From positions 1 through 64,000 of the forward strand of contig JACQSX010000028.1 in the NCBI GenBank assembly GCA_016211105.1: a DNA stretch of 64,000 nucleotides. Direction: 5' to 3'. The notes beneath the pieces are model-generated. The model saw only the letters and a list, made by a program, of their open reading frames with translations. It did no database searches and had not been told where the DNA came from. Made by a program: the position numbers and the translations under genes. Each line of letters begins with the position of its first letter. Positions within the stretch are counted from its first letter, which is position 1. The DNA comes from Acidobacteriota bacterium. Lineage in GTDB: Bacteria; Acidobacteriota; UBA6911; JACQSX01. Below are positions 9,734 through 20,842 of the stretch, piece after piece.

Positions 9734-11145
9734 GTGCAAACATAAACCCGATTGTTGATAGCATCAAGAACATTACCAACATCCCGGAGCTGCGTAACCG
9801 GATCCTGTTCATGTTAATGATGCTGGCTGTCTATCGGGTGGGTTCGTGGGTTCCCACCCCTGGCATCGATAGCGCCGCGCTGGAACAGATGTTTGCTAGC
9901 CAGACCAACACGATCTTTGGATTTTTGAATATGTTTTCTGGCGGCAACCTAAGCCGTCTCAGCGTCTTCGCGCTTGGCATCACCCCCTACATCACCGCTT
10001 CGATCATTCTCCAACTGTTGACCGTCGTCTGGCCCTATCTGGAAAGACTTTCTAAAGAAGGGGAATTGGGTCGGAAGAAGATTACTCAATATACCCGCTA
10101 TCTGACGGTCGGGCTGAGCATAGTTCAATCCTTTGCCACGGCCATCGCGTTGGAGCGCACCACTGGCGCAGGCGGCCCTCCTGTGGTCCCACACCCTGGA
10201 TGGACTTTTCGGTTTATTACTGTGATCACGCTAACCACCGGTACCGCTTTTATCATGTGGGTGGGAGAGCAAATCTCCGAGCGAGGGATCGGGAATGGGA
10301 TTTCCTTGATTATCTTCGCCGGAATCGTGGCTGGATTGCCCCACGCGATTTTCGCTTTGTATGAAAACGTCTCGAATCGGACGATGAGTCCTATCACGAT
10401 CATCATCCTGTTGGCGATGATGGTGGCGGTCGTGGCCGCCGTGGTTTTCGTGGAACGAGGTCAGAGGCGCATTCCGGTCCAATATGCCAAGCGGGTCGTT
10501 GGGCGGAAGATGTACGGAGGCCAGTCCACGCACTTGCCGCTGCGAGTCAATTCTGGCGGTGTCATCCCGGTAATTTTCGCCGCCTCCATTGTCGCTTTTC
10601 CTTCGACGTTGGGGTTGGTCTTCCAGCAATCGTGGGTGAGAGGCTTCACCCAACAACTGCAGCAAGGATATCCCCTGTACAATCTGTTTTATATCTGCGG
10701 CATTATCTTCTTCTGCTTCTTTTATGTCGCAATTATTTTCAATCCTGACGAAGTGGCCGATAACATTCGCAAATACGGTGGCTTTATTCCCGGCATTCGT
10801 CCTGGCAAACGTACCGCAGAGCAGATCGATCGCATATTGACCCGGCTGACCTTCGCCGGTGGAATTTACCTGGTGCTGGTTGCGCTGCTTCCTGAGTTTT
10901 TGATTACCGGCTTCAAGGTGCAGCCCATTCCCTGGATTGGACCAACTCTGGATAACCTATTGAACCGATTTAACCTGGATATTATCACTACGGGTATGGG
11001 ATTGACCTTTTACTTTGGAGGAACATCTCTGTTGATCGTCGTAGGTGTCGCGATGGACACGGTCCAGCAAATCGAGAGCCAGTTGATTATGCGCCACTAT
11101 GATGGTTTTTTGAAAAAGGGCCGGATCCGAGGTCGAAGAGGTTAA
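9730..11145 (+). CDS. secY: Protein translocase subunit SecY
   Basis: 471 residues with about ten hydrophobic membrane segments. Family signatures include the first segment ([20 protein letters not shown]), the plug region after it ([20 protein letters not shown]) and [12 protein letters not shown] segments near the end. SecY forms the conserved protein-conducting channel with SecE and SecG. As in many bacteria it ends the spc cluster and is followed directly by adk (1-nt overlap). Confidence 0.98.
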   Translation: MSANINPIVDSIKNITNIPELRNRILFMLMMLAVYRVGSWVPTPGIDSAALEQMFASQTNTIFGFLNMFSGGNLSRLSVFALGITPYITASIILQLLTVVWPYLERLSKEGELGRKKITQYTRYLTVGLSIVQSFATAIALERTTGAGGPPVVPHPGWTFRFITVITLTTGTAFIMWVGEQISERGIGNGISLIIFAGIVAGLPHAIFALYENVSNRTMSPITIIILLAMMVAVVAAVVFVERGQRRIPVQYAKRVVGRKMYGGQSTHLPLRVNSGGVIPVIFAASIVAFPSTLGLVFQQSWVRGFTQQLQQGYPLYNLFYICGIIFFCFFYVAIIFNPDEVADNIRKYGGFIPGIRPGKRTAEQIDRILTRLTFAGGIYLVLVALLPEFLITGFKVQPIPWIGPTLDNLLNRFNLDIITTGMGLTFYFGGTSLLIVVGVAMDTVQQIESQLIMRHYDGFLKKGRIRGRRG

Positions 11146-11789
11146 TGTCCAGAGTGATTGTGATGCTGGGCCCGCCGGGATGTGGGAAAGGAACACAGGC
11201 AAAAAAATTAGCCTCGCACCTGAACGTGCCACACATTTCCACCGGAGATATGCTGCGCGAAGCGGTGGCGCGGGGCGGCGAGCTGGGGGTGAAAGCAAAG
11301 GCAAGCATGGACGCCGGAGTGCTGGTTGCCGATAGAGTCGTGGATGCTATCGTGCAGGAAAGGGTGGCACAGGCGGACGCTTGCAACGGTTATGTCCTGG
11401 ACGGGTATCCCAGAACGATGAAGCAGGCGGAGTTTCTGCAGAGAATATTGGACAAACACGATCTTGTGTCCTTCAACATTCAAGTCGAAGATGAGGAACT
11501 AGTCCGTCGGCTTTCCGGCAGGCGCACCTGTACTGCGGCGGGCCATATTTTTCACCTGCAATTCAATCCCTCGACCAGGGGAAATGTTTGTGACAAGGAC
11601 GGCTCTCCGCTGATCCAGCGGCCTGACGACGGGGAGGAAGTTGTCCGGAAGCGTTTAAGCGTATATTATAAAGATACGGCACCGCTCGTTGAGCACTTCC
11701 GTTCCAGGCCACGGTTTCATCAGATCGCGGGAAATCGGTCGCCCGAAGAAATCTTTAAAGAGTTGCAAAGCATTGTGGATCAAGAATGA
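11145..11789 (+). CDS. adk: Adenylate kinase
   Basis: 214 residues. It has the P-loop GPPGCGKGTQ at residues 8-17, the AMP-binding STGDMLREAV, and DGYPRT. The LID domain is the long type (about residues 124-161). Of the four residues that hold zinc in many Gram-positive enzymes only two cysteines remain (CTAAG and CDKDG), so zinc binding is doubtful. The enzyme interconverts ATP plus AMP with two ADP. Confidence 0.97.
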   Translation: MSRVIVMLGPPGCGKGTQAKKLASHLNVPHISTGDMLREAVARGGELGVKAKASMDAGVLVADRVVDAIVQERVAQADACNGYVLDGYPRTMKQAEFLQRILDKHDLVSFNIQVEDEELVRRLSGRRTCTAAGHIFHLQFNPSTRGNVCDKDGSPLIQRPDDGEEVVRKRLSVYYKDTAPLVEHFRSRPRFHQIAGNRSPEEIFKELQSIVDQE

Positions 11790-12535
11790 TCGTTTGTAAG
11801 TCTTCCGAAGAGTTGCAAAAGATGTGGCACAGTGCGCTGATTGTCGCTGACGTTTTGGAAAAAATTAAGGAGTTCGTGGACGTAGGCGTGAAAACAAAGG
11901 ATCTGGATGCGATGGCTGAGGAAATCATATTGAAGACAGGGGCCAAACCCGCTTTTAAGGGATACAACGGTTTTCCCGCGACGCTATGTACTTCGATTAA
12001 CAGCCAGATTGTGCATGGAATTCCCGGAAATTACAAATTGCGAGAAGGCGACATTGTGAGCATTGATTGCGGTGTCTACTGCGACGGCTTTTATGCCGAT
12101 GCGGCGATCACAGAGCCGGTAGGGAAGGTCGGTGAAGAAATAAAAACGTTATTGCGTGTAACTGAGGAAGCCCTCTACCAGGGAATTGAACAGGTGCGTG
12201 TCGGGAATCGGGTCTCAGATATCTCGGCTGCGGTCCAGGCACATGTTGAACCGTACGGGTTCTCGGTGGTGAGAGAATTTGTTGGACATGGCATTGGGAA
12301 AGAACTGCACGAAGAACCGCAGGTTCCCAATTACGGACCGCCAGGCCGCGGACCGAAGCTTGTGGAGGGGATGGTGCTGGCAATCGAGCCGATGGTTAAT
12401 ACCGGCGGCCCCGCGCATCGAACGCTGGAGGATGGCTGGACAGCAGTAACACTGGATGGGGGTTATTCGGCGCATTTTGAGCATTCAGTTGCTGTGACCG
12501 CCAACGGTCCTTGGATTCTCAGCCAGAAAATCTGA
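11786..12535 (+). CDS. map: Methionine aminopeptidase, type I
   Basis: 249 residues. It shows the pita-bread fold metal ligands ([15 protein letters not shown] with two Asp; [12 protein letters not shown] with His; late Glu residues in AIEPMV and FEHSVAV). The enzyme removes the initiator Met from nascent proteins. Its ATG overlaps the adk stop (ATGA). No N-terminal extension is present. Confidence 0.97.
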   Translation: MIVCKSSEELQKMWHSALIVADVLEKIKEFVDVGVKTKDLDAMAEEIILKTGAKPAFKGYNGFPATLCTSINSQIVHGIPGNYKLREGDIVSIDCGVYCDGFYADAAITEPVGKVGEEIKTLLRVTEEALYQGIEQVRVGNRVSDISAAVQAHVEPYGFSVVREFVGHGIGKELHEEPQVPNYGPPGRGPKLVEGMVLAIEPMVNTGGPAHRTLEDGWTAVTLDGGYSAHFEHSVAVTANGPWILSQKI

Positions 12536-12537
12536 TT

Positions 12538-12756
12538 ATGCCGAAGGAAGACGCAATCGAAGTTGTGGGTACGGTGATTGAGACTCTTCCCAACGCCATG
12601 TTCCGGGTAGAATTGGAGAACAAGCACCAAGTGTTGGCACATATTTCAGGCAAGATGCGGAAGAATTTCATTCGCATCTTACCTGGAGACAAGATTCTCG
12701 TGGAATTGTCGCCTTATGACTTGACGCGAGGGAGGATCATTTACCGTTACAAGTGA
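12538..12756 (+). CDS. infA: Translation initiation factor IF-1
   Basis: 72 residues from the ATG at 12538, the usual IF-1 length. The S1-type OB fold signatures are [20 protein letters not shown] and the end [16 protein letters not shown]. It starts 2 bp after map. Confidence 0.97.
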   Translation: MPKEDAIEVVGTVIETLPNAMFRVELENKHQVLAHISGKMRKNFIRILPGDKILVELSPYDLTRGRIIYRYK

Positions 12757-12861
12757 AAGGGGCAAGAATCACCAGTTCCCAGTGGGCGTCGAGTTCGCGC
12801 CGATGGAGAAGGAGGAAACCCATGCATTGCTTGGTAATTCTTGCACTTGGTGACCGAAGAC

Positions 12862-12975
12862 ATGAAAGTTAGAGCATCCGTCAAGAAAATTTGTGATAAG
12901 TGCAAGATCATACGTCGCCGTGGTGTGATCAGAATTGTTTGCGTTAACCCGAAACATAAACAGCGACAGGGATAA
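12862..12975 (+). CDS. rpmJ: 50S ribosomal protein L36
   Basis: 37 codons, [20 protein letters not shown] followed by a Cys and a His near the end: the C-x2-C, Cys, His zinc set of the zinc-type L36. It sits between infA and rpsM as expected. The gene is short but its motif is unmistakable. Confidence 0.97.
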   Translation: MKVRASVKKICDKCKIIRRRGVIRIVCVNPKHKQRQG

Positions 12976-12984
12976 CAGGACAAA

Positions 12985-13356
12985 ATGGCCAGAATTGCCG
13001 GAGTAAATCTCTCTGAAAACAAAAGAATTGAAATTGCGCTGACCTGTATTTATGGCATCGGACGACCTCGGTCCAATCAGATACTGAAACTGGCAAACGT
13101 GAATCGAGACTGTAAAGTTCGTGAGCTCACGGAGGAAGAACTGGCGCGGATTCGTCAGATCATCCAGGATCAGGGAAGCGTCGAGGGCGATCTGCGCAAA
13201 GAAGTCCAGCTCAATACAAAAAGATTAATGGATATCGGTTGCTATCGTGGACTGCGGCATCGCAAGGGCTTGCCGGTTCGTGGTCAGCGCACTCATACCA
13301 ATGCACGTACCCGCAAGGGGCCGCGCAAGGTTGGCGGGTTGAGAAAGAAAGCTTGA
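12985..13356 (+). CDS. rpsM: 30S ribosomal protein S13
   Basis: 123 residues. It begins [20 protein letters not shown] with the helix-two-turn-helix region after it, and has the basic tail [17 protein letters not shown]13 contacts the P-site tRNA and forms an inter-subunit bridge. Confidence 0.98.
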   Translation: MARIAGVNLSENKRIEIALTCIYGIGRPRSNQILKLANVNRDCKVRELTEEELARIRQIIQDQGSVEGDLRKEVQLNTKRLMDIGCYRGLRHRKGLPVRGQRTHTNARTRKGPRKVGGLRKKA

Positions 13357-13379
13357 GGAAATAAGACAGGAGCCATTGC

Positions 13380-13820
13380 ATGGCAAAAGATCAGCCGGAA
13401 GTCCCATCAGGTGGAACCGTCAAGAAAACGGTCGTCAAGAAGCGAGCGGGTAAGAAGAAGGAACGCCGTATCGTCCCGCACGGGATCGTGTACATCAAGG
13501 CAACGTTTAATAACACCGTCGTGACCATCACTGATCAAGAAGGGAACTTGGTGGTTGCTTCCAGCGCAGGGGCGATGGGTTTCCGGGGTTCTCGCAAAGG
13601 CACGCCGTTTGCGGCGCAGCAGGCAGCGCAGAGGGCCGCCAATACCGCCAAGGAGAACTTCGGGATGAAATATGTCGATGTGCGCGTTAAAGGGCCGGGG
13701 GCAGGCCGAGAGTCCGCGATTCGCGCGCTAGCAGCCGCCGGCGTTGAAGTCCGTTCCATCAGGGATGTGACGCCGATTCCTCATAACGGCTGTCGACCGC
13801 CAAAACGCAGGAGAGTCTAG
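13380..13820 (+). CDS. rpsK: 30S ribosomal protein S11
   Basis: 146 residues with a basic N-terminal extension of about 25 residues. The core ([18 protein letters not shown], and [20 protein letters not shown]) and the end [16 protein letters not shown] are diagnostic. S11 forms part of the 30S platform near the mRNA exit. Confidence 0.98.
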   Translation: MAKDQPEVPSGGTVKKTVVKKRAGKKKERRIVPHGIVYIKATFNNTVVTITDQEGNLVVASSAGAMGFRGSRKGTPFAAQQAAQRAANTAKENFGMKYVDVRVKGPGAGRESAIRALAAAGVEVRSIRDVTPIPHNGCRPPKRRRV

Positions 13821-13942
13821 ACAATGTTAGGTTCGGATGACAACGTTGAATGAAACTCAATCAGCGACATTCGAAATTCGTCATTCGTTATGGAACAACA
13901 TGAACGAAAAAATTTCGCCTGAAAGCGGCGGAGGTAATTAGT

Positions 13943-14572
13943 TTGGCAAGATATCGTGGGTCTGTCTGTCGGCTTTGCCGCCGGGAAGGGATGAAACTCT
14001 TCTTGAAGGGGCAAAGGTGTTTCTCAGAAAAGTGCGCGGTTGAAAAAAGGAGTTGGGCACCCGGAGAACACGGAAAGGATACCCGGAGCAAGACGCTCGG
14101 CTACGGGCTGCAACTGCGAGAAAAACAAAAGGTAAAGCGACTTTACGGCATTCTAGAGAATCAATTCCGCAATTATTTCGAGAAGGCGGTGCAGCAGCGG
14201 GGCATTACGGGCGAACGCCTATTGACTTCTCTGGAACGAAGACTGGATACCGTGGTGTTGCGTGCGGGATTTGGTAGTTCACCTTCCCATGCGCGGCAAC
14301 TGGTTCGTCACGGTCACGTTTTGGTCAATGAGAAAAAGGTGAATATCCCGAGCTATCTGGTATCGGCTGGTGATGTGGTCGGCCTGAAACCAAAGCTGCA
14401 CAGCAATCCACAGGTGCAGATGTCCGTGGACTTAGCCGCCGGCCAAGCGTTCCCCAAGTGGCTTGAGGTAGACAAGGAGCATCTGAAGGTAACGGTACGC
14501 GAGTTGCCGCGTCGTGAAGACATTCGCCTCCCGATTGAGGAACAACTGATCGTCGAGTTGTATTCGAAATAG
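13943..14572 (+). CDS. rpsD: 30S ribosomal protein S4, zinc-containing form
   Basis: 209 residues from a TTG at 13943, which gives the canonical MARYRGSVCRLCRREG start. Four N-terminal cysteines (C-x2-C, then C-x4-C in QRCFSEKC) match the C+ zinc form. The S4 RNA-binding domain (ERRLDTVVLRAGFGSSPSHA, then RQLVRHGHVLVNEKKVN) follows. S4 starts 16S folding. A 122-bp spacer separates it from rpsK. Confidence 0.97.
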   Translation: MARYRGSVCRLCRREGMKLFLKGQRCFSEKCAVEKRSWAPGEHGKDTRSKTLGYGLQLREKQKVKRLYGILENQFRNYFEKAVQQRGITGERLLTSLERRLDTVVLRAGFGSSPSHARQLVRHGHVLVNEKKVNIPSYLVSAGDVVGLKPKLHSNPQVQMSVDLAAGQAFPKWLEVDKEHLKVTVRELPRREDIRLPIEEQLIVELYSK

Positions 14573-14732
14573 TTGGGACAGTGGTCTGGTGTTGGTGGTT
14601 TATGGTGTCCGGGTCATCAGTGATCGATAAGATTTGGAGGTTCCGGCCAGTGGTCGCTGTCCACTGACAAGAGACGCAAGGTCTTTACGCGAGAGCGAGA
14701 GAAATTTTAAAAAATGGAGTGAAAAAAAAGAA

Positions 14733-15725
14733 ATGAAAGGTTTTCAAAAACCGAAAAGACTTGCTTGCGATTTCGAAACGCTGACCAATAGTTACGGTCA
14801 TTTCTATGCGCAGCCATTTGAACGTGGATATGGCACAACCATAGGCAACGCTGTGCGTCGGGTTCTACTGTCCAGCATCGAGGGGGCTGCAATCACGGCG
14901 GTGAGAATCGAGGGCATTTTGCACGAATTTTCTTCTATTCCGGGTGTGGTGGAGGATGTGACCGATATCATTATGAACGTGAAAACAGTGCCCATTCGCC
15001 TTAATGTGGATCATCCCAAGACATTGTATCTGGAATCCAAAGGTCCCGGTGCGGTAACCGCTGCGGATATCAAACCGGATCCGGATGTGGAGATTTTGGA
15101 TCCATCGATTCATCTGGCTACCGTGGGCGACGGAAAGCTTTCCATGGAAATGCGGGTAAAAAAGGGTCGCGGCTATGTTTCGTCGGATGAAAATTTCGAC
15201 CCCGATCTGTCTCTGGGATTCATCCCGGTTGACTCGGTGCACTCGCCGGTGCGAAAAGTCAACTATTACGTAGAGGCAGCCCGATTGGGCCAGGCCACCG
15301 ATTACGACCGCCTCAATCTGGAGATCTGGACCAATGGGTGCATCACGCCTCAAGATGCCATCGCGCGAGCAGCTAAGTTGATCAAGGACCACATGTTCAT
15401 ATTCATCAACTTCGAAGAGGAACCGGAGCCGGAAGAGCAGCTTGTGGATACCAAACAGGACCTGATCAACGAGAATTTGCAAAAATCCGTCGAGGAGTTG
15501 GAGTTATCCGTACGTTCCTACAACTGCTTGAAAAACGCCAACATTAAAACCATCGGTGAACTGGTACAGAAAACAGAAGCCGAAATGCTGAAGACGAAAA
15601 ACTTCGGCAGGAAGTCTCTAAATGAGATCAAAGAGATCCTACAGGAAATGGGACTGCACTTTGGAATGAAGCTGGATGAGCATGGTTGTCCCATTCGCGA
15701 AGATAGCGTCGGCGCCAGGGGCTAG
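14733..15725 (+). CDS. rpoA: RNA polymerase alpha subunit
   Basis: 330 residues from the ATG at 14733. The N-terminal dimerisation domain has [20 protein letters not shown]. The C-terminal domain (from about residue 240) has [20 protein letters not shown] and [15 protein letters not shown], used for UP-element and activator contacts. A longer frame begins at 14634 but lacks conservation. The 160-bp spacer after rpsD holds no gene. Confidence 0.97.
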   Translation: MKGFQKPKRLACDFETLTNSYGHFYAQPFERGYGTTIGNAVRRVLLSSIEGAAITAVRIEGILHEFSSIPGVVEDVTDIIMNVKTVPIRLNVDHPKTLYLESKGPGAVTAADIKPDPDVEILDPSIHLATVGDGKLSMEMRVKKGRGYVSSDENFDPDLSLGFIPVDSVHSPVRKVNYYVEAARLGQATDYDRLNLEIWTNGCITPQDAIARAAKLIKDHMFIFINFEEEPEPEEQLVDTKQDLINENLQKSVEELELSVRSYNCLKNANIKTIGELVQKTEAEMLKTKNFGRKSLNEIKEILQEMGLHFGMKLDEHGCPIREDSVGARG

Positions 15726-15729
15726 TAAA

Positions 15730-16173
15730 ATGCCACACCAAGTAGCGGGAAGAAAACTGGGACGCACCACAGCCCACCGGAAGGCGTTGTTTCGCAACCT
15801 GGTGACGGAGCTCTTCGACAAAGAGCATATTGTGACCACGCTGTACAAAGCAAAGGAAGTCCGTCCCGTTGCTGAGAGGATGATTACGCTGGGCAAGAGA
15901 GAAAATTTGCACGCTCGGCGCCAGGCTCTTTCCTTCATTAAGAAGAAGGCGGTAGTACAAAAGCTGTTTAGCACGATCGCTCCCAGATTTTCAGACCGTA
16001 GCGGTGGATACACCCGCATTATCCGCCTTGGTTTTCGGAAAGGCGACAGCGCGGAGATGGCTCTGATCGAGCTGTTGGGAAGCGAGTATAAGCCTAAGAT
16101 TGAGAAGAAGGGCAAAAAGGCCGCCTCTACAAAGACCAAGAAGGCGGCGGAACGTGCCGATACAAAATCGTGA
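15730..16173 (+). CDS. rplQ: 50S ribosomal protein L17
   Basis: 147 residues from the ATG at 15730; an upstream frame would read rpoA sequence. [20 protein letters not shown] and the [20 protein letters not shown] region identify L17. A Lys/Ala-rich tail of about 25 residues follows the fold. It ends the ribosomal supercluster. Confidence 0.97.
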   Translation: MPHQVAGRKLGRTTAHRKALFRNLVTELFDKEHIVTTLYKAKEVRPVAERMITLGKRENLHARRQALSFIKKKAVVQKLFSTIAPRFSDRSGGYTRIIRLGFRKGDSAEMALIELLGSEYKPKIEKKGKKAASTKTKKAAERADTKS

Positions 16174-16688
16174 AGTACCGAAAACAAAAAGTATTTGTCG
16201 CGATGGTTGTGTTTGCTCTGTCTGGCATCCTGCTGGCCGCGCAAGACTACCAAGATTACAACGAAAATGAAATTGGGTTTGTTTTCAGCGCGACAAAATT
16301 TCGGACAACCACGGAAGTCGGAATGGGTGGCAGATTCGTTCGTAATTACACCCGAAATCTCGGATTCGAATTCCATGGAGGCTTTTACCCGAGTAACGAC
16401 CTTGTAAACTTTTACCAGGCCATTTTCAATTTTCGGGGAACCTACCGGATGGAGGAACGTCATAAGGTCAACTTTTTGGGCGTCTTTGGCCCTGGCTTTC
16501 TGATCGTGGATCCTAAAACTGGAGGTGGCAGAAGCGCTCACGTTGCGTTCAATGCGGGAGGTGGCTTGGAGGTGGTGCCGTACCCGAATGTGGCCATCCG
16601 AGCCGACGTTACGGATTTTGTTTTCTTCTCAGAGGGCGACGTCTCGAATAACGCCGATTTTAAGCTTGCCGTGATGTATCGCTGGTAG
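16170..16688 (+). CDS. Predicted outer-membrane beta-barrel protein
   Basis: 172 residues from a GTG that overlaps the rplQ stop; an ATG at 16203 is an alternative. The N-terminus is a signal peptide ([13 protein letters not shown]). The mature part consists of alternating hydrophobic strands with aromatic ends ([24 protein letters not shown] at the C-terminus), like small OmpA-type barrels. The terminal aromatic residue fits BAM recognition. Specific function unknown. Confidence 0.6.
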   Translation: MKYRKQKVFVAMVVFALSGILLAAQDYQDYNENEIGFVFSATKFRTTTEVGMGGRFVRNYTRNLGFEFHGGFYPSNDLVNFYQAIFNFRGTYRMEERHKVNFLGVFGPGFLIVDPKTGGGRSAHVAFNAGGGLEVVPYPNVAIRADVTDFVFFSEGDVSNNADFKLAVMYRW

Positions 16689-16833
16689 GAAATTGTCTCA
16701 ACGAGGTCGGTGACGCCGAATCTGCCCGCGGGCTGAATGAGCAAATTTGAAACGGTTGCGGTTTCGGCGATCCTTCGTATAGTCACCTCTTTACGGCGAA
16801 GATGCCCGATGTGTGATCCCGGACGAGGAGATC

Positions 16834-18402
16834 CTATCCTGAAAATATAACGATCTTGTTCCTGCCGGCTTTCTTGGCCTGGTAGAGAGCCTTATCTACG
16901 TTCTCCTCCAACTCCTTTACATCTTTGGCATGGTCCGGGTAAGAGGCAATTCCAACGCTTAGCCCGATTACCCCGAAGGCGGATGGATTCCTCTCCAATT
17001 CCTGCATGATGCGCTCCACCAGGCGCTGGGCCTTGGTCGCGTCAGTCTCGGGCAGGATAAGCGCAAATTCATCGCCACCGTAGCGGGCGACCACGTCGCT
17101 GATGCGAGAGCCCTTCTTGAAGACTTGGGCAACATAGATCAGCACCTTGTCTCCGCCGGAGTGTCCGTAGTGATCGTTGATGTCCTTGAAGTGGTCCAGA
17201 TCCATTAGCACCACGGTACACTGTCTTTGCTTTCGCCGCGAGCGCTCTAGTTCCTCCTCCAGCCTTTCATAAAAATGCCTTCGGTTGGCGATTTGCGTAA
17301 GGCTATCCGTTTTGGCCTGACTCTCGATCTTCTTAAAAAGCTGGGCCATCTGCAAAGCAATCGCGACTTGTGTGCCCAGAAATTCAAACTTCACTTTTTC
17401 TTCGTCCGTCCACCGATGGGCGCCTTTGCGAAAAATACGCAATTCTCCGAAGTCCTGATTTTCGGACCGGAGCCTTGTCACCATACGCGACTGGAAAGAA
17501 AGTTCAGGTGAAGCGACCGGCGCGGCAGAGCTCATCGGTTGAGGGCTGTTTGGCTGGTTGGCATCGGACGCTGCCGAACGGTCGGCACAGAAAGCCCCTG
17601 AGCGGACGCTGTCGCCCTCCATTAGTAGCAGTTCCACAGCGTCAGAATGCATAATCTCTTTGACGGTGCGCGGGCATTTTGCGACGATCTGCTCCTCGTC
17701 CAAAGAGCGCGTCAGATCGCGGCCGAAGTTAAAAAGATCTTGCGTGAATTCAAGCGTTCGCTGAGCCCTGTGCTCCTGCTGGCGCTGTTGAAAGAGAAGC
17801 AAACCAAAAAATAGGGCAACCACAAAAATGAAAGGGATCCGGATTAGCAATTCAGGTGAAACGAGGAAACCGGCAGGATCGGTGCTCCACATCAACCATC
17901 CGTAAAAGCAGGCGATCAGGAAAGTGGCGATGGCCAAGAACCTTAGGTTTCTAATGATCGCCGCGAGAATCAGCACTAAGATGAACACCAGGTAAAAATC
18001 CGTGCTCGCAAACCCGGTGAAATAAATAACGGCGATGATCGCCGCCGTGTCCAATGTAGCCAGCACGATGGAAATCCAGCGTCGAAAACCAACCCTGCCC
18101 AGCAGTATGGTCACCAGGCCTGTCGCGATCAGCAGCAGTGCAGTAAGAACCAGGTTGGCGAAAGCGAACTGCTGCTTTTCGGAGAACTGCAGAAGATAGA
18201 CAGCAGCCACGACGATCATCCACTGCAATTCCAAAATGTGTCGATCGCTGGGAAAAGCCTGCTCTTTAATCTGCAAGATTTGCAACATGTTACAAAGGAC
18301 AGCGCGTAAATTGCAAGATCTGTTCCAATTTGACCCTTTCTTGTAGGCTTGCGGATAAATATCAATAACATTTGCTGCTGGGGCCATTCTTGTCTCATTC
18401 AT
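16834..18402 (-). CDS. Membrane GAF-GGDEF diguanylate cyclase
   Basis: About 522 residues from the ATG at 18402; the frame stays open to 18582 but that would cross the ribA start region, and ATGs at 18387 and 18288 are alternatives. The N-terminal part has about six membrane segments. A GAF-like region follows, with a Ser/Pro-rich insertion, then a C-terminal GGDEF domain with RYGGDEFALILPE. That intact active-site motif predicts cyclic-di-GMP synthesis. It is convergent with the upstream small beta-barrel gene and divergent from ribA. Confidence 0.85.
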   Translation of the reverse strand: MNETRMAPAANVIDIYPQAYKKGSNWNRSCNLRAVLCNMLQILQIKEQAFPSDRHILELQWMIVVAAVYLLQFSEKQQFAFANLVLTALLLIATGLVTILLGRVGFRRWISIVLATLDTAAIIAVIYFTGFASTDFYLVFILVLILAAIIRNLRFLAIATFLIACFYGWLMWSTDPAGFLVSPELLIRIPFIFVVALFFGLLLFQQRQQEHRAQRTLEFTQDLFNFGRDLTRSLDEEQIVAKCPRTVKEIMHSDAVELLLMEGDSVRSGAFCADRSAASDANQPNSPQPMSSAAPVASPELSFQSRMVTRLRSENQDFGELRIFRKGAHRWTDEEKVKFEFLGTQVAIALQMAQLFKKIESQAKTDSLTQIANRRHFYERLEEELERSRRKQRQCTVVLMDLDHFKDINDHYGHSGGDKVLIYVAQVFKKGSRISDVVARYGGDEFALILPETDATKAQRLVERIMQELERNPSAFGVIGLSVGIASYPDHAKDVKELEENVDKALYQAKKAGRNKIVIFSG

Positions 18403-18538
18403 ATTTGCATGATGGCAAGACCGGCCGGTCAGAGACACGTTTAGTGTTGCAAAATAAAGAGTTATGATGATCGGGTGGGCTGTTGAGCTTGAATTTTCAC
18501 CCCCCCCAATACGATCGCCTATCTGGTATACTCGCTTC

Positions 18539-19129
18539 ATGCCTCTGAATGAAAAGAAGGTATCGCGATCAGCGCTGCCCACGGATGTGGGGGCTTTTAC
18601 GATTTACGGATTTGAGGAATCTACAAGCGGCGAGGAGGCAGTAGCTTTGGTCCAAGGAACCGTGCCTTGCCCCGATGCTCCCCTGGTTCGCATCCACTCG
18701 CAGTGTCTGACTGGGGATGTCTTTGGCTCTCATCGGTGCGACTGTGGAGCACAACTTAGGGCTGCGCTGCGAAAAATTGCGGCTGAAGCGTCAGGGGTCC
18801 TCCTGTATCAAATGCAGGAAGGGCGTGGGATCGGGCTGATCAACAAGCTAATGGCATACGAGTTGCAAGATCAGGGAGTGGATACAGTGGAGGCCAATGA
18901 GAAGCTCGGCTTTGCTGCTGACCAGCGCGAATACCAATTTTGCGCGGATATCCTGAAGTATTTGGGCGCTACCGAGATCCGGCTCTTGTCCAATAACCCG
19001 GCGAAAAGGGAGGCCTTGGAAAAGGAAGGAATTCGTGTGCAGGCGATGGTTCCGTTAAAGGTAAGGCACTCCAAGCGAGCCGATACGTACATGAGGACGA
19101 AGCGGGACAAGTTGGGACACCTCCTGTAG
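18539..19129 (+). CDS. ribA: GTP cyclohydrolase II
   Basis: 196 residues from the ATG at 18539. The zinc site reads SQCLTGDVFGSHRCDCGAQL and the catalytic segment YQMQEGRGIGLINKLMAYEL. The enzyme opens the GTP imidazole ring in the first step of riboflavin synthesis. It stands alone without an N-terminal RibB (DHBP synthase) domain. No FMN riboswitch was recognised upstream. Confidence 0.95.
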   Translation: MPLNEKKVSRSALPTDVGAFTIYGFEESTSGEEAVALVQGTVPCPDAPLVRIHSQCLTGDVFGSHRCDCGAQLRAALRKIAAEASGVLLYQMQEGRGIGLINKLMAYELQDQGVDTVEANEKLGFAADQREYQFCADILKYLGATEIRLLSNNPAKREALEKEGIRVQAMVPLKVRHSKRADTYMRTKRDKLGHLL

Positions 19130-19203
19130 CAGCGGGCCAGACGCGGTGTCTGCGTCTGGACAGGCGGCTGACCCGCGATTAGATTTTAGAGCGGTCGAGG
19201 GAA

Positions 19204-20679
19204 ATGGGTAGCAGTACGGCTCTTGTATCACCATTGATGCGCCAACTTGGATCGATCTTGCTGATTTCTTGCTATGAGCTCGGTCATCAGCCCTTAGGGA
19301 TCGCCTCTCCGATGGCGTTCTTGCAAAGAGCGGGATACCGGCCCAGAGGTCTGGATATCTCCTTCCAGAGTTTGGACACAGATGCGATCGTTCGTGCTCG
19401 TTTTATCGGAATCTCGGTCCCGATGCACACCGCATTGCGTCTCGGCGTACGCGTCGCCGAGTTTGCCCGCCGCATTAACCCGAATTGCCATGTTTGTTTT
19501 TACGGACTCTACGCGTGGCTCAACGCTGATTATTTGTTGGCGACCGTTGCCGATTCCATTATTGGCGGGGAGTTTGAGGAGCCGCTGGTTGCGCTGGTGC
19601 GGGCAATCGAGGTAGAACGCTTCGACGATGTCGAAGGAGTCAGCCGGCGGGATAGCAAGTCTGGGCCCTTTTTGAAGCGCCTATTTTTTGCGCCGCCGAG
19701 CCGGACAATGCTGCCTTCGCTGGAAAGATACGCGCATCTGGAATACGATGGAGTTCGACGGCCAGCCGGCTATGTGGAAGCAAGCCGGGGTTGCCTGCAT
19801 CGCTGCCTTCATTGCCCGATATCGCCCGTTTACCGAGGGCGTTTTTTTGTGGTCCCGGAGAAAATTGTTCTGCAGGATATCCGACAGCAAGTTGCTGTGG
19901 GAGCAGCTCATATTACGTTTGGAGACCCTGATTTTCTTAACGGTCCTGGGCACACGCTCCGAATCGCCCGTCGTATGCATGAAGAGTTCCCGGACTTGAC
20001 GTTCGACTTGACGACCAAAGTAGAGCACATTGTCAAGCACCGCTCGCTGTTCGCCGAACTGCGCGCGCTGGGTTGCCTATTCATTGTTTCGGCGGTTGAG
20101 TCGTTGAGTGATATGGTTCTGGCATGTCTGGAGAAGGGCCATATACGGGCCGATGTTTTCGAAGCGCTCAACATTGTCCGGTGTGCGGGGATCTCGTTCC
20201 GGCCCACCTGGATTCCATTCACGCCATGGGCCACGCTCGCTGACTATACAGACATACTCGATTTTGTGGAGGGTGAAGGGCTGATTAACCATGTGGATCC
20301 GGTGCAGTACAGCATCCGGCTGCTGGTCCCACCGGGCTCTGACCTGCTGTCTCGGCCTGCCATTCAGCCATTTCTGGGAGCGCTTGACTGCGGATCCTTT
20401 AGCTATCACTGGACCCATCCAGATCCGCGCATGGATACGCTCTATCGAAAAGTTAGAGTGGCAATAGAGGAGGCGGTGCGGAAAGGTGAGAGTCCGGCGG
20501 CGATGTTTTATCGGGTACACGGGATTGCCAGTACAGAACCTCGTCGCGGAGCGCTAACGACGCAGCGATCCGCTGACGCGCTGCAGAAGGGATCCCCGCG
20601 ATTGAGTGAGCCATGGTTTTGCTGAGCGGAGCCGATGGAGGGCCAGTTCGGCCCTCTTGAGACGCCGGCGATTGTCTAG
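19204..20679 (+). CDS. CUAEP-tail radical SAM selenoprotein (UGA read as Sec)
   Basis: A 473-codon frame ends at TGA 20623-20625, but the sequence continues in frame as Ala-Glu-Pro and 15 more codons to TAG (20677-20679), giving 491 residues. The end reads Cys-Sec-Ala-Glu-Pro. This is the tail that names the CUAEP/CCAEP-tail radical SAM family, so Sec474 is well supported. The N-terminal ~115 residues look like a B12-binding-type fold. The [4Fe-4S] motif is C197-x3-C201-x2-C204 (CLHRCLHC). A strong hairpin follows the UGA. The reaction is unknown. The adjacent NifU-like and ATP-grasp genes probably act with it. Confidence 0.88.
20638..20656 (+). promoter_or_regulatory. Candidate bacterial SECIS hairpin of the radical SAM gene
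   Basis: GAGGGCC and GGCCCTC form a perfect 7-bp stem with a 5-base loop AGTTC. The loop begins 20 nt after the last base of the UGA. Bacterial SECIS elements are short hairpins about 15-37 nt downstream of the UGA with a G (often GU) early in the loop; this one fits in place and shape. Seen directly; function inferred. Confidence 0.75.
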
Positions 20680-20842
20680 TTTTCCGCAACTACAAACGTC
20701 ATCACAATTGTGAAAAGGGGACACTAGGATGGGACGCTTATCCGGTTTAAAATAGTAAAGGATACCTTGTGCGAATCCTAATTCAGCGGCCAAAATAGGA
20801 AGTGTCGGCAGCCGCGGATCTCGGATCGAGACAAAAAGGAGC

